Assembly (NCBI RefSeq): GCF_003696365.1
Contig: NZ_RFFM01000002.1
Span: forward strand, 496,001 to 560,000
DNA length: 64,000 bases
Direction: 5' to 3'
DNA from: Stutzerimonas zhaodongensis
Lineage (GTDB): Bacteria; Pseudomonadota; Gammaproteobacteria; Pseudomonadales; Pseudomonadaceae
The position numbers and the translations under genes are program-made. Under the pieces are notes generated by a model that was not told the DNA's origin, searched no databases, and saw only the letters and a program-made list of their open reading frames with translations. How positions within the stretch are numbered: position 1 is the first letter of the stretch; every line of letters starts with the position of its first letter. Of the stretch, positions 21,816 to 32,658 are shown piece by piece.

Positions 21816-24800
21816 GTGTCCGTATTGCGCCTTCCGCCCATGCCTGCCGCCAGCGGCAAGCAAACCTGGGGCAACCTTCCTGGAGCCGCGCTGAGCCTGG
21901 CCATTGCCGAAGCAGCCAGCAACGCAAAACAATTCACCCTCCTTCTGACAGCCGATAGCCAAAGCGCCGAACGCCTACAAGAGGAACTCGCCTTCTTCGC
22001 GCCAGGACTTCCCGTCCTGCATTTCCCAGATTGGGAAACGCTGCCTTATGACGTTTTTTCCCCACATCAAGACATCATTTCGCAGCGTATCGCCGCGCTC
22101 TACGAGCTTCCGGCCCTGACTCATGGCGTGTTGGTAGTTCCTATTACTACTGCGCTACACAGACTCGCGCCAAAGCGTTTCCTGCTCGGATCAAGCCTGG
22201 TGCTTGATGTCGGCCAGAAGCTCGATGTCGACCAAATGCGCACGCGACTTGAAGCGGCCGGCTACCGCTGCGTCGACACCGTATACGAACATGGCGAATT
22301 CGCCGTGCGCGGAGCGCTGATCGATCTGTTTCCCATGGGCAGCGCCCTGCCCTATCGCATCGACCTGTTCGACGATGAGATCGAGACGTTGCGCACCTTC
22401 GATCCGGAAAACCAGCGCTCGATCGACAAGGTCGAATCGATTCGCCTGTTGCCGGCGCGCGAGTTTCCGCTGAAGAAGGAATCGGTCACCGGTTTCCGTG
22501 CGCGATTCCGTGAACGCTTCGATGTCGACTTCCGCCGTTGCCCGGTCTACCAGGACCTGTCCACCGGGATAACCCCTGCGGGGATCGAGTACTACCTGCC
22601 GTTATTCTTCGACGAGACGTCCACGCTTTTCGACTATCTCCCTGAGGACACCCAGGTGTTTTCGCTCCCGGGTATCGAACAGGCGGCCGAACATTTCTGG
22701 AAGGACGTCCGTAACCGTTACGAAGAGCGTCGCGTCGATCCCGAGCGTCCGTTGTTGCCGCCTGCAGAGCTGTTCATGCCGGTGGAAGACTGCTTTGCCC
22801 ACCTGAAGTCATGGCCGCGTGTGGTGGTCAGCCACGATGATGTGGAGACGGGAATCGGCCGCGAGCGCTTCCCTGCCAGCAGTTTTCCGGAGCTGGCGAT
22901 CGATGCCAAAGCCAGCGAGCCGCTGGGCGCGTTGCGCCGCTTCCTCGAAGAGTTTTCCGGACGAGTGCTGTTCACAGCGGAATCCGCCGGTCGCCGTGAA
23001 GTGCTGCTTGAGTTGCTGGCACGCCTGAAACTGCGTCCACAGGAAGTCGCCGGCTGGCCGCAGTTCGTGGAAAGCAAAGATCGACTCGCGATCACCATCG
23101 CACCGCTGGACGACGGGCTTCTGCTGCAAGACCCCGCATTGGCGCTGATTGCTGAAAGCCCGCTGTTCGGCCAGCGAATCATGCAGCGCCGGCGTCGCGA
23201 GAAGGGACGCGACGCCGGCGAGAATGTCATCAAGAATCTCACGGAGTTGCGCGAAGGCGCACCGGTGGTACACATCGATCATGGTGTGGGCCGTTATCAC
23301 GGTTTGGTCACCCTGGAGATCGAGGGTCAGGCCGCCGAATTCCTGATGTTGCAATACGCAGAAGAGGCAAAGCTGTACGTGCCGGTGTCCAGCCTGCACC
23401 TGATAGCTCGCTACACCGGCAGCGACGATGCACTGGCTCCGTTGCACCGGCTAGGCTCGGAGACCTGGCAGAAGGCCAAGCGCAAAGCAGCCGAGCAGGT
23501 CCGAGATGTCGCTGCTGAATTGCTCGACATCTATGCACGCCGCGCAGCACGTGAAGGCTACGCCTTCGAAGATCCGCAGCTCGACTACGAAACCTTCAGC
23601 GCCGGCTTCCCGTTCGAGGAAACGCCGGACCAGCAGGCCGCCATCGAGGCAGTGCGCAACGACATGCTCGCGCCCAAACCTATGGATCGCCTTATTTGCG
23701 GCGACGTGGGTTTCGGCAAGACCGAGGTGGCCATGCGCGCGGCATTCATCGCCGTGCACAGCGGCCGGCAGGTTGCAGTGCTGGTGCCGACTACTCTACT
23801 TGCCCAGCAGCACTACAACAGCTTCCGCGACCGTTTTGCCGATTGGCCGGTACGCGTTGAGGTCATGAGCCGCTTCAAATCGGCCAAGGAAATCCAGGGA
23901 GCGGTGCAGCAGCTGGCCGAAGGCAAAGTGGACATCCTCATCGGGACCCACAAACTGCTACAGGATGATGTGAAGTTCACCAACCTGGGCCTGGTCATCA
24001 TCGACGAGGAGCATCGCTTCGGTGTGCGTCAGAAGGAGCAGCTCAAGGCACTGCGCAGCGAAGTGGACATCCTGACCCTGACCGCGACGCCAATCCCGCG
24101 CACGCTGAACATGGCGGTGGCAGGCATGCGCGACCTGTCCATCATTGCCACGCCGCCGGCACGACGGCTTTCGGTACGCACCTTCGTCATGGAGCAGCAA
24201 AACTCCGTCATCAAAGAGGCGCTGCTCCGAGAGCTGCTGCGTGGCGGCCAGGTCTATTACCTGCACAACGATGTAAAGACCATCGAGAAATGCGCGGCCG
24301 ACCTCGCGGCATTGGTGCCGGAAGCGCGCATCGGTGTCGGCCATGGCCAGATGCGTGAGCGAGAGCTCGAACAGGTGATGGGGGACTTCTACCACAAGCG
24401 CTTCAACGTCCTGATCGCCTCGACCATCATCGAGACAGGCATCGACGTGCCAAGCGCCAACACCATCATCATCGAACGCGCCGATAAATTCGGCCTTGCC
24501 CAGTTGCACCAGCTGCGCGGTCGCGTCGGGCGCAGCCACCACCAGGCTTACGCCTATCTGCTGACGCCTCCGCGCAAAGCAATGACGCCTGATGCGGAAA
24601 AGCGCTTGGAAGCCATCGCCAATGCGCAGGACCTGGGTGCAGGCTTCGTTCTCGCCACCCACGACCTGGAAATACGTGGCGCCGGCGAATTGCTCGGCGA
24701 TGGCCAGAGCGGACAGATCCAGGCAGTAGGCTTCACGCTCTACATGGAAATGCTCGAGCGGGCTGTCAAATCCATTCAGAAGGGCGAACAGCCCAATCTT

Positions 24801-25262
24801 GACCAACCATTGGGCGGTGGCCCCGAAATCAATCTGCGTGTGCCGGCGCTCATACCGGAGGATTACCTGCCGGATGTTCACGCTCGACTCATCCTTTACA
24901 AGCGCATTGCCAACGCCGCTGATGAAAACGGGCTGCGAGACTTGCAGGTGGAGATGATCGACCGCTTCGGCCTGCTACCCGAGCCGGCCAAGCACCTGGT
25001 CAGATTGACCTTGCTCAAGCTGCAGGCCGCCAGCCTCGGCATCACCAAGATAGACGCCGGGCCGCAAGGGGGGCGTATCGAGTTCGCTGCCGACACCAGC
25101 GTCGATCCGATGGTGCTGATCAAGTTGATCCAGAGCCAGCCGAATCGTTACAAGTTCGAAGGCGCGACGATGTTCAAATTCCAGGTTCCCATGGAGCGAG
25201 CGGAAGAGCGCTTCAATACCCTGGAAGCGCTCCTCGAACGTCTGTCAGCGGGCAAACCTTGA
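21816..25262 (+). CDS. mfd: Transcription-repair coupling factor
   Basis: DNA translocase that removes stalled RNA polymerase and recruits UvrA. 1148 residues. The order is a UvrB-homology module (about 1-350), the RNA-polymerase interaction (CarD-like) domain (about 480-560, [14 protein letters not shown]), the RecG-like translocase with Walker [15 protein letters not shown] at about residue 628 and DEEH box [11 protein letters not shown] at about 727, then the RecG/TRG motif RGRVGRS and the C-terminal inhibitory domain. The start is GTG at 21816 ([15 protein letters not shown]), the family N-terminus. Confidence 0.98.
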   Translation: MSVLRLPPMPAASGKQTWGNLPGAALSLAIAEAASNAKQFTLLLTADSQSAERLQEELAFFAPGLPVLHFPDWETLPYDVFSPHQDIISQRIAALYELPALTHGVLVVPITTALHRLAPKRFLLGSSLVLDVGQKLDVDQMRTRLEAAGYRCVDTVYEHGEFAVRGALIDLFPMGSALPYRIDLFDDEIETLRTFDPENQRSIDKVESIRLLPAREFPLKKESVTGFRARFRERFDVDFRRCPVYQDLSTGITPAGIEYYLPLFFDETSTLFDYLPEDTQVFSLPGIEQAAEHFWKDVRNRYEERRVDPERPLLPPAELFMPVEDCFAHLKSWPRVVVSHDDVETGIGRERFPASSFPELAIDAKASEPLGALRRFLEEFSGRVLFTAESAGRREVLLELLARLKLRPQEVAGWPQFVESKDRLAITIAPLDDGLLLQDPALALIAESPLFGQRIMQRRRREKGRDAGENVIKNLTELREGAPVVHIDHGVGRYHGLVTLEIEGQAAEFLMLQYAEEAKLYVPVSSLHLIARYTGSDDALAPLHRLGSETWQKAKRKAAEQVRDVAAELLDIYARRAAREGYAFEDPQLDYETFSAGFPFEETPDQQAAIEAVRNDMLAPKPMDRLICGDVGFGKTEVAMRAAFIAVHSGRQVAVLVPTTLLAQQHYNSFRDRFADWPVRVEVMSRFKSAKEIQGAVQQLAEGKVDILIGTHKLLQDDVKFTNLGLVIIDEEHRFGVRQKEQLKALRSEVDILTLTATPIPRTLNMAVAGMRDLSIIATPPARRLSVRTFVMEQQNSVIKEALLRELLRGGQVYYLHNDVKTIEKCAADLAALVPEARIGVGHGQMRERELEQVMGDFYHKRFNVLIASTIIETGIDVPSANTIIIERADKFGLAQLHQLRGRVGRSHHQAYAYLLTPPRKAMTPDAEKRLEAIANAQDLGAGFVLATHDLEIRGAGELLGDGQSGQIQAVGFTLYMEMLERAVKSIQKGEQPNLDQPLGGGPEINLRVPALIPEDYLPDVHARLILYKRIANAADENGLRDLQVEMIDRFGLLPEPAKHLVRLTLLKLQAASLGITKIDAGPQGGRIEFAADTSVDPMVLIKLIQSQPNRYKFEGATMFKFQVPMERAEERFNTLEALLERLSAGKP

Positions 25263-25301
25263 CGATGACATCGGCGTTTTTGCGTAGGACGCGGCTCCAA
25301 G

Positions 25302-28300
25302 ATGCAGGGTGACTTCCTGCCTCATCTCCCGCCTGCTTGGCGTTTGCCGTTTTCGGAAAACGCACTCGCCAGAGGGCGGCAGTACGCCCTGGAGAATCGG
25401 GTCACGATCGTGCGTGAGGACGCACGGTTCTTGGAAGCGACCTGCCGAGGCTCGGGAGGTAATCTGTATCGGCAGTCGCTCCAGCTGTCGCGCGAAGGCA
25501 GGCTCAGTTGTATTTGCAATTGCCCGGTCGGGCTCAACTGCAAGCACAGCGTTGCCCTCATCCTCACCCTTGAAAAGCAGAACGATCAGCTGCCGGCAAA
25601 CCGTAGCGAGCACACCAGCGAGCGCTTCCCGGACAGGCTTGAGCAGTGGCTGTCCCAGCTTCCCCAAGCGCTGAATGATGACCTGCAGATCAGCCAGCAA
25701 GGATGCATCCAGTATCTGATAAGACCGGACATTAGGATCGAGGTCTATCGGGTGCGTCAGCACAAGGACGGCACCTGGGGGGAGCGGCAAACCTATTACG
25801 GATTCCGCGAGGCCAGCTTCCGCCAGCCGGGATTCATGCAGCCGATGGATCTGCGGATTTCCGCGCTGGTTGCGCTCAGCCGAACCGACGGTCTGGGCTT
25901 TGTGCTGCGCGGTGAAAATGGCGCAGAGACGCTTCGCCTGGTACTCGAAACAGGCCGCGCTTTTCTCAGCTGGGATAAGGCACCGTTAAAGCCGGGGTGC
26001 TCTCGGCAGGCGCGCTTCAACTGGAGCCAGCAGCCCGACGGCAGCTTTCAGCCGGAACTGAGCATGGCAGAGGACCATGGCGAGCTGCTCACCGCTGTAG
26101 ACCCGCTGTACTACATCGACACCGCGAATAACGAGCTTGGTCTGGTCGATCACGGCCTGCCTGCACCACTGGCTCGACACCTGCTTGACGCACCTTCGGT
26201 GCCATCAGCTCAAGCGGCACTGTTCAGCCTGACATTACATGAGATAGCGCCACAGCTGCCGGCCCCGGCCAGACCCGAGGAGCACGAGGTCGACGACATA
26301 CTTCCCGTGCCGCACCTGGCCCTGGGGAGTCATCACTCGGTCAACTACCAACCAGGCAGTGGGCGCATGGTGGGTGAATACCAGCACCGTGCCGGGTTGA
26401 GCTTCGTCTACGGCAAGACTCGGGTTCACGGCAAGGCCAAGCCTAATCAGCGGGTGCGACACACCGACGATGCTCGCGTCTTGAGCATCGGTCGTCGTCC
26501 GGACGCCGAGCAAGCGCTGCGCCAGCAGATGAAGCTGCTGGGCTTTCGCCCGGCGCTACGACAGAGCCTGGCGCTGCCCAACGATTCGGCTGAAATGTTC
26601 GAGCTATCCAATGAAGCCGCTTGGCAGCACTTCACACAGACTCATCTGCCAGGCCTGCTTGAACAAGGTTGGCGGATCGATATGCAGCCAGGCTTCGCCT
26701 ATGACCTGACGCCGGTAGAAGCCTGGTATGCGGAGGTCGACGAACCGCCTGAGCACAGCTGGTTCGATCTGGAGCTAGGCATCATTGTCGATGGCGAGCG
26801 CATCAGCCTGCTCCCGGTTCTGCTGGGTTTGATCCGGCGTAACCCGGCGCTCCTCTCGGCCCAGGCGCTGGCTCAGCGCGACGACAGCGAAACCCTCCGT
26901 GTACAGCTCGAAAAACGCCGTGACGGCAGCAATCAACCGTTGCAAGTGCTGCTGCCCTTCGGCCGACTCAAACCTATCCTCGCGACGCTTTCCGAGCTCT
27001 ACATGCGTGAACAGCCGGTTGGCGAAAACTTGCGGCTTGGCCGCGCCGACGCGGCACGCCTGGCGCAGCTCGACTCGCTGGATCTGCAATGGCATGGCGG
27101 CGAGGATTTGCGTGGTTTTGCTCAGCGATTACGCGACTACCCTCAACAAGCGGTAAGTGCACCGGTTGGCCTGAATGCTGAACTGCGGCCCTATCAGCTA
27201 GACGGGCTTCGCTGGATGCAGACGTTGCGAACCCTGGGCATCGGCGGCGTACTTGGTGACGACATGGGCCTGGGCAAGACGCTGCAAACCCTTGCGCACC
27301 TGCTACTGGAGAAAGAGCTGGGACGCCTGGACCGCCCCTCGCTGGTGGTAATGCCGACCAGCCTGATACCCAACTGGCAGGATGAAACCGCTCGCTTCGC
27401 GCCGGGATTGAGAGTCGCGACGCTGCACGGCACAGCGCGTCAGCAGTACTACGAACATCTGAACGAGTACGACTTGCTGTTCACCACTTACGCGCTGCTG
27501 CCCAGAGATATCGACCGCCTCGCTGATCTACCTCTGCACATATTGGTGCTCGATGAAGCGCAGAACATCAAGAACGCCAGCAGCAAAGCTGCCCAAGCCG
27601 CAGGCCGGTTGAGTGCGCGTCAGCGCTTGTGCCTCACCGGCACACCGCTTGAAAACCACCTGGGCGAGCTATGGTCGCTGTTTCACTTCCTCATGCCAGG
27701 CTGGCTCGGCGATTCCAAGCGGTTCAACCGCGACTACCGCAGCCCCATCGAAAAAAATGGTGAGGCGGAGCGTCTGCAGCACCTGACCTCCCGCATCAAG
27801 CCGTTCCTGCTCCGGCGGCGCAAGGAGCAAGTCGCCCATGAGCTACCGGCCAAGACCGAGATCTTGCATTGGGTAGAGCTGAGTCCGGCGCAACGGGACC
27901 TTTACGAGACCGTACGCCTGGCAATGGACAGCAAGGTCCGCGCAGAGATCGACAGCAAAGGGCTGGCGCGAAGCCAGATCGTGATTCTCGACGCGTTGCT
28001 GAAGCTTCGTCAGGTGTGTTGCGATCTGCGGCTGGTCAAGGGTGACTTGGCGAAGCCCGCTCGCGGTGGTACTTCAGCCAAGCTCGATAGCCTGATGGAG
28101 ATGCTTGTCGAGCAGCTGGCTGAGGGGCGCCGCATTCTGCTGTTCTCGCAATTCACCTCGATGCTGGCTCTCATCGAAGATGAACTACGTAGCCGAGCCA
28201 TCGACTATGTACAGATCACCGGCGAAACCAAGGATAGGCGCACACCGGTCAGGCGGTTTCAGGACGGAGAAGTGCCGCTTTTTCTGATCAGCCTCAAAGC

Positions 28301-28586
28301 CGGTGGAACCGGCCTGAACCTGACAGCCGCGGATACCGTGATTCATTACGACCCCTGGTGGAACCCGGCCGCGGAAAATCAGGCCACCGATCGGGCGCAT
28401 CGCATCGGCCAGGTCAAGCCCGTTTTCGTCTACAAGTTGATCGCCCGGGCAACAGTGGAGGAAAAGATTCAGCAACTGCAGCGACGCAAGGCCGATCTGG
28501 CGGCAGGCGTACTGGACATCAGCAATCCAGGCGACTGGCAACTTGAGCCTGACGACATCGAGGCGCTGTTCGCGCCGTTACCCTAG
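25302..28586 (+). CDS. SWIM zinc-finger SNF2-family helicase
   Basis: 1094-residue DNA-dependent ATPase. Near residues 67-85 is a SWIM finger, CICNCPVGLNCKH (C-x-C...C-x-H). A long middle region precedes the SNF2 motor: Walker A GDDMGLGKTLQT at about 649-660, DEXX box VLDEAQNIKN at about 747, and the C-terminal lobe with LFSQFTSML, KAGGTGLNLTAAD and DRAHRIGQ near 1033. Likely a Rad54/HepA-like remodeller acting on DNA or nucleoprotein; no target is named by the sequence. It starts 40 nt after mfd, which suggests a shared transcript, and is followed by a GNAT gene. Confidence 0.9.
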   Translation: MQGDFLPHLPPAWRLPFSENALARGRQYALENRVTIVREDARFLEATCRGSGGNLYRQSLQLSREGRLSCICNCPVGLNCKHSVALILTLEKQNDQLPANRSEHTSERFPDRLEQWLSQLPQALNDDLQISQQGCIQYLIRPDIRIEVYRVRQHKDGTWGERQTYYGFREASFRQPGFMQPMDLRISALVALSRTDGLGFVLRGENGAETLRLVLETGRAFLSWDKAPLKPGCSRQARFNWSQQPDGSFQPELSMAEDHGELLTAVDPLYYIDTANNELGLVDHGLPAPLARHLLDAPSVPSAQAALFSLTLHEIAPQLPAPARPEEHEVDDILPVPHLALGSHHSVNYQPGSGRMVGEYQHRAGLSFVYGKTRVHGKAKPNQRVRHTDDARVLSIGRRPDAEQALRQQMKLLGFRPALRQSLALPNDSAEMFELSNEAAWQHFTQTHLPGLLEQGWRIDMQPGFAYDLTPVEAWYAEVDEPPEHSWFDLELGIIVDGERISLLPVLLGLIRRNPALLSAQALAQRDDSETLRVQLEKRRDGSNQPLQVLLPFGRLKPILATLSELYMREQPVGENLRLGRADAARLAQLDSLDLQWHGGEDLRGFAQRLRDYPQQAVSAPVGLNAELRPYQLDGLRWMQTLRTLGIGGVLGDDMGLGKTLQTLAHLLLEKELGRLDRPSLVVMPTSLIPNWQDETARFAPGLRVATLHGTARQQYYEHLNEYDLLFTTYALLPRDIDRLADLPLHILVLDEAQNIKNASSKAAQAAGRLSARQRLCLTGTPLENHLGELWSLFHFLMPGWLGDSKRFNRDYRSPIEKNGEAERLQHLTSRIKPFLLRRRKEQVAHELPAKTEILHWVELSPAQRDLYETVRLAMDSKVRAEIDSKGLARSQIVILDALLKLRQVCCDLRLVKGDLAKPARGGTSAKLDSLMEMLVEQLAEGRRILLFSQFTSMLALIEDELRSRAIDYVQITGETKDRRTPVRRFQDGEVPLFLISLKAGGTGLNLTAADTVIHYDPWWNPAAENQATDRAHRIGQVKPVFVYKLIARATVEEKIQQLQRRKADLAAGVLDISNPGDWQLEPDDIEALFAPLP

Positions 28587-28595
28587 GAGGATTGC

Positions 28596-29081
28596 GTGCG
28601 CAGACTGGTTACCCCCGCCGATTTCGATCGCATCTTCGAAATCTATATGCACGAAACCGTCGTGCCTTTTCTTGGGTTCGACCCAATGCCACGTGACGCC
28701 TTTGGCAAGGTCTTCCAGCCGTTATTCGAGAGCGGCTGCTTCTACGTCTACGAGATCGACGCCAAGGTGATGGGCTTCTATAAGGCGCAACGGCATGTGG
28801 GACGCGCTGCCCATGTCGCCTACCTCGGCACGTTCGCCGTCGCGCCGGAGGCTCATGGCCAAGGTATTGCCGTTGCGATGATGCAGGATGCCATCGCTCG
28901 ATTACGCAATGCCGGTATCACACGCGTCGAGCTGACTGTCGAAGCGGACAATCCTCGCGCTATCGCATTTTATGAGCGCCTGGGCTTCGTCCATGAAGGG
29001 ACGCAGCGAGCCGCATATAAACGCGCCACGGACGAGGGCTATGTGGATGAGTTGATGTATGGGTTGCTGCTAAGCCGGTGA
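28596..29081 (+). CDS. GNAT-family N-acetyltransferase
   Basis: 161 residues. Acetyl-CoA-binding motif A reads LGTFAVAPEAHGQGIAVAMM (V-x6-HGQGIA, an R/Q-x-x-G-x-G/A loop) at about residues 78-97, and motif B NPRAIAFYERLGFVHEG follows. The acceptor is unknown. The start is GTG at 28596, supported by a strong AGGAGG 5 nt upstream that overlaps the stop of the helicase gene, so translation is likely coupled. Confidence 0.88.
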   Translation: MRRLVTPADFDRIFEIYMHETVVPFLGFDPMPRDAFGKVFQPLFESGCFYVYEIDAKVMGFYKAQRHVGRAAHVAYLGTFAVAPEAHGQGIAVAMMQDAIARLRNAGITRVELTVEADNPRAIAFYERLGFVHEGTQRAAYKRATDEGYVDELMYGLLLSR

Positions 29082-29095
29082 GCGGCCTGAAATCT

Positions 29096-29133
29096 ACGCG
29101 ACGCCGGACAAGCTCAGCGGCCCGGCGTCGCGT
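29096..29133. terminator. Two-way hairpin terminator between GNAT and wrbA
   Basis: A perfect 12-bp inverted repeat, ACGCGACGCCGG (29096-29107) and CCGGCGTCGCGT (29122-29133), placed between two convergent genes. The T-tract is poor, but position and stem strength favour transcription termination from both sides. Confidence 0.65.
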
Positions 29134-29141
29134 TACCGGCG

Positions 29142-29741
29142 TCAGCCTTTTAGCTTGACCGTGGTCTGAGCCACCAGCTCGCCCTGGTAACGGGCAATGG
29201 TGAGCTCCTTGTTGGAGGGTTGACGGGAGCCGTCACCGCCGGCGATGGTCGATGCGCCATATGGCGTGCCGCCATTTACTTCGGAAATATCGAAGAACTC
29301 GCCGATACCGTACCCAGTAGGCACGATGATCATTCCGTGGTGCGCGAGGGTGGTCCAGGTCGAGGTGATCGTCATTTCCTGCCCCCCGCCCGTACCGGTA
29401 GAGGTAAACACGCTGGCGACCTTGCCGTGCAACGCGCCCTTGGCCCAAAGACCGCCGGTCTGGTCGAGGAAGGTGCGCATCTGGCTGGACATATTGCCGA
29501 AGCGGGTCGGAGTGCCAAAGATGATCGCGTCGTAATCGGCTAGCTCGGCCGGGCTTGCCACAGGCGCCTGTTGATCGACCTTGCCGCCAGCATTCTTGAA
29601 CGCCTCTTCCGGCATAGTCTCAGGTACACGCTTGATCGTTACTTCAGCGCCATCGACTCGACGGGCTCCTTCGGCGACGGCGTTTGCCATTGTTTCGACA
29701 TGGCCATACATCGAGTGATACAGCACGAGAATCTTCGCCAT
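29142..29741 (-). CDS. wrbA: NAD(P)H:quinone oxidoreductase WrbA
   Basis: FMN flavodoxin-like enzyme that reduces quinones by two electrons, protecting against redox cycling; cytosolic. 199 residues. The FMN phosphate loop is [12 protein letters not shown] (about residues 8-19); the later [17 protein letters not shown] and [12 protein letters not shown] segments are WrbA hallmarks. It lies 50 nt downstream of the pirin gene on the same strand, so the two probably form a stress-related unit. Confidence 0.95.
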   Translation of the reverse strand: MAKILVLYHSMYGHVETMANAVAEGARRVDGAEVTIKRVPETMPEEAFKNAGGKVDQQAPVASPAELADYDAIIFGTPTRFGNMSSQMRTFLDQTGGLWAKGALHGKVASVFTSTGTGGGQEMTITSTWTTLAHHGMIIVPTGYGIGEFFDISEVNGGTPYGASTIAGGDGSRQPSNKELTIARYQGELVAQTTVKLKG

Positions 29742-29791
29742 TTGCAGTTCCTCTTCTTGGGTTGTTTGTGTTGAAGCTATCGGGCGCGCAC

Positions 29792-30490
29792 TCAGCGCAC
29801 GTCCACCAGTACGACTTCGCTATCATCCAGCGCCTTGATGGCGAGCCGTGTTTCATCACGCACCGCCACGCCGTCACCGGCGCTCGCAGTCTGTTCGCCG
29901 ATTTCGATGCGCCCGCTTGCGGGCACTAGGTAGACCTTACGGCCGGCGCCAATCTCGTATTCGGCAACCTGTCCGGCAGAAAGTGTCGCCGCGACCAAGC
30001 GCGCATCTGCACGAATTTGCAGGGCGTCATCATCTTCGGCCATGCCGCTGGCCAGCGTGACGAAACTGCCGGCGCGCTCGCCAACCGGGAACGGTCGTGT
30101 GCCCCAGCTTGGTGGCAGCCCTGATCGGTCCGGGAAAATCCAGATCTGGAAGATCTCGGTGGCCTCATCCTCCCGGTTGTATTCACTATGAGCGATGCCG
30201 GTCCCGGCACTCATTACCTGCACGTCCCCCGCTACCGTCCGGCCACGATTTCCCAAGCTATCCTCGTGGGTAATCGCCCCCTTGCGCACATAGGTGATGA
30301 TTTCCATGTCGCGATGAGGATGGGTCGGAAAGCCCGAATGCGGTGCAATGCTGTCGTCATTCCATACCCGCAGATGCCCCCAATGCATACGCAAAGGATC
30401 GTGATACTCCCCAAAAGAGAAATGATGGCGGCTGTCCAGCCAACCATGCTGGGCGCGACCGAGGTCAGCGCGGGGGCGGATTTCAATCAT
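29792..30490 (-). CDS. Pirin family protein (YhhW-like, putative quercetin 2,3-dioxygenase)
   Basis: 232-residue bicupin. The metal-binding set is visible as [13 protein letters not shown] (two His) and [10 protein letters not shown] (His, then Glu in the metal shell), as in YhhW and pirins. The family has been shown to have quercetinase activity in E. coli, but the natural substrate is unclear. It is transcribed just ahead of wrbA. The start [19 protein letters not shown] is the family start. Confidence 0.92.
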   Translation of the reverse strand: MIEIRPRADLGRAQHGWLDSRHHFSFGEYHDPLRMHWGHLRVWNDDSIAPHSGFPTHPHRDMEIITYVRKGAITHEDSLGNRGRTVAGDVQVMSAGTGIAHSEYNREDEATEIFQIWIFPDRSGLPPSWGTRPFPVGERAGSFVTLASGMAEDDDALQIRADARLVAATLSAGQVAEYEIGAGRKVYLVPASGRIEIGEQTASAGDGVAVRDETRLAIKALDDSEVVLVDVR

Positions 30491-30620
30491 CGATAGCCTC
30501 TGGGTCTGGCTCGGCGCTTCGGCGCGCTGAGCATCGGAATGAGGCCATCTTCAATTGGACAGTTGATTAAATGGTTGGATTATTCCGCACAAACTAATCG
30601 ACAAATTCGATACATAGAAA

Positions 30621-31496
30621 TCAGCCGAGAAAGCCGAACACTTCATCAAGCAGCGCCTCGGGCACTTCTTCAGGTAGGTAATGACCGGCGGCCAGCGCCT
30701 TGCCTTGCACGTTCCGAGCTACGGCGCGCCATTCCTCCAAGGGATCGAAACAGCGCTCGACGATGCCGCTGGCACCCCACAAGACCAGCAACGGCGCTTC
30801 GATCATGCGGCCTGCTGCACGGTCCTCACGATCGTGGTCGAGGTCGATACTCGCGCTGGCGCGATAGTCCTCGCAGAAGGCATGGACGGTTCCCGGTAGT
30901 TTCATGCACCGTAGATATTCGGCGTAGGCCGCTTCGCTGAAAGGGTGCACATGGTCGGCGCGGGTCGCTACAGCGGTACGCAATATCAGTTCGGGGTCGG
31001 CCTCGAGCAGGGTTTCCGGAAGCGGCGCCGGGCGGATCAGGAAGAACCAGTGCCAATAGGCGCGGGCGAAGGTTTCGTCGGTCTGGCTGTACATCGCCAG
31101 GGTCGGCGCGATGTCCAGCAAGACCAGACGCCGAACCGTCTGTGGATGATCCATCGCCAGACGGTGGCTGACTCGAGCGCCGCGGTCATGGGCGAGGATG
31201 TCGAAACGCTCGAAGCCCAGACTGCGCATCAGCTCGACCTGATCGAGCGCCATTTCGCGCTTGCTGTAGGCGATGTGGGTTTCGCCCCCGTCCGGCTTGC
31301 TGCTGTCGCCGTAACCGCGCAGGTCAGCGGCAATCACGGTGAAACGCTCGGCGAGCTGATCGGCGACCTTATGCCAGATCACATGGGTCTGCGGGTAGCC
31401 GTGTAGCAAGAGCAGAGGCGGCCCAGAGCCACCCTTTCGATAATTGATCCGAACACCGTTGACCTCGCACTCGTCACGCTGAAAGCTCTCGAACAT
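30621..31496 (-). CDS. Alpha/beta hydrolase, haloacetate (fluoroacetate) dehalogenase-like
   Basis: 291 residues from the ATG at 31496 (MFESFQRDECEVNG). The fold motifs LLLLHGYPQTHVIW and ADLRGYGDSSKP are followed by the nucleophile elbow AHDRGARVS. Residues that fit the fluoroacetate dehalogenase active site: nucleophile Asp104, Arg105 and Arg108 (carboxylate binding), acid Asp128, halide-pocket His149-Trp150 and Tyr211, and base His272. Spacing among these matches the recalled Rhodopseudomonas enzyme with a constant offset. Epoxide hydrolase is the alternative, but those lack this HW/Arg set. No regulator or halide exporter is next to it; about 130 AT-rich nt separate it from the pirin gene. 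Confidence 0.85.
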   Translation of the reverse strand: MFESFQRDECEVNGVRINYRKGGSGPPLLLLHGYPQTHVIWHKVADQLAERFTVIAADLRGYGDSSKPDGGETHIAYSKREMALDQVELMRSLGFERFDILAHDRGARVSHRLAMDHPQTVRRLVLLDIAPTLAMYSQTDETFARAYWHWFFLIRPAPLPETLLEADPELILRTAVATRADHVHPFSEAAYAEYLRCMKLPGTVHAFCEDYRASASIDLDHDREDRAAGRMIEAPLLVLWGASGIVERCFDPLEEWRAVARNVQGKALAAGHYLPEEVPEALLDEVFGFLG

Positions 31497-31585
31497 GGGC
31501 GGCTCCTTTGGATGAGTCATAAGCCTAGGCGCAGATGGCCTGATCGCAACCGCTCGGCAGACAACATCAGGCCGAACGCGGCCGC

Positions 31586-32296
31586 TCAGCCCAGCGCCAG
31601 AGGCAGGAACAGCGCGATCAGGATGCCCAGCAAGCTCATTCCCAGCGCGGCGAAGGCGCCGCATTCGTCACCCTCCTCCAGCGCTCGCGCAGTACCGATG
31701 GCGTGGGCATTGATGCCATAGCTCAGACCCCGCGCGGCGGGATGATCGACACCTGCCCAGCCCAGCAGCAGCGGGCCGAGCGCCGTACCTATCACACCGG
31801 TAAGCATCACGAACACCGCAGCCAGCGAAGCCAGGCCGCCCAGTTGCTCGGCGACCAGCATGGCGATCGGCATGGTCGCAGCCTTCGGCGAAAGGCTCAT
31901 CAGTACGGACAGGTCCGCGCCGAGCGCACCAGCGATAGTCAATGTCAGCACAACGCCCAAAACACCGCCGCTTACCAGTGTGATCAGGATCGGCCAGAAC
32001 AGTTGCTGGATACGTCTGATATGGCGGTACAGCGGCACCGCCAGGGCTACGGTCGCGGGCCCGACCAGCACGGCGATCATCGAGGCACCTTCCCGGTAAC
32101 TCGCGTAGTCGATACCCAACAGATAGAGCGTGGCGACTACCAGCGACATGCCGACCATGACAGGCTGCAACACCAGCCAACCGCTGCGTCGGTAAAGTGC
32201 CAGGGCCAGCTGAAAGGCGATAAGGGTCAGCGCAACTGAGAATAGCGGGTGATCAAGCGTCATACCCCAGACGCTACGCCAGTCTACGCCGCTCAT
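31586..32296 (-). CDS. lrgB: LrgB/CidB-family membrane protein
   Basis: 236-residue inner-membrane protein with about seven helices. The hallmark region reads PKAATMPIAMLVAEQLGGLA, and the late ARGLSYGINAHAIGTARA is also typical. The start at 32296 overlaps the upstream LrgA stop as ATGA; a second ATG at 32263 (MTLDHPLFS) is possible. LrgAB homologues are implicated in holin-like control of autolysis or in organic-acid transport; which applies here is unknown. Confidence 0.9.
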   Translation of the reverse strand: MSGVDWRSVWGMTLDHPLFSVALTLIAFQLALALYRRSGWLVLQPVMVGMSLVVATLYLLGIDYASYREGASMIAVLVGPATVALAVPLYRHIRRIQQLFWPILITLVSGGVLGVVLTLTIAGALGADLSVLMSLSPKAATMPIAMLVAEQLGGLASLAAVFVMLTGVIGTALGPLLLGWAGVDHPAARGLSYGINAHAIGTARALEEGDECGAFAALGMSLLGILIALFLPLALG

Positions 32297-32658
32297 GGCT
32301 GGTCCTCGCGCCGGCGATCCATTCGACGGATCAGCACCTGCATCAACCAGCCACAGAACGGCACGGTCACTATCAGCGACAGGACCAGCCCGGCCGCAAT
32401 AGCGGGCAGATCAGCAAGCAAGGCATCGCTGCTGGTCATGATCCCCGCCGCAGGGACAATCAGCAGCAGCGGCAGATACTGCAGGAGCAGTGCGGCTGTT
32501 TTCTCCAGCGGCTCGGGAATGCCCCGACGCAGCAAGAGCAGGACGAACAGCAGCACCATGCCAATGATCGGCCCCGGCAACGCCGGTAACAGCGAAAGAT
32601 GAATGACACTGCCCAGCAGCTGCAGCACGACCAGCCAGGTCAGGCCTTTGAGAATCAT
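32293..32658 (-). CDS. lrgA: LrgA/CidA-family holin-like membrane protein
   Basis: 121 residues from the ATG at 32658, chosen because AAGGA precedes it and the family start MILKGLTWLVVLQLLG follows. Four membrane helices. The LPGPIIGMVLLF motif is the family signature. It forms a translationally coupled pair with LrgB, the small partner first, as in other lrgAB/cidAB operons. No LytS/LytR or LysR regulator adjoins it. Confidence 0.9.
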   Translation of the reverse strand: MILKGLTWLVVLQLLGSVIHLSLLPALPGPIIGMVLLFVLLLLRRGIPEPLEKTAALLLQYLPLLLIVPAAGIMTSSDALLADLPAIAAGLVLSLIVTVPFCGWLMQVLIRRMDRRREDQP

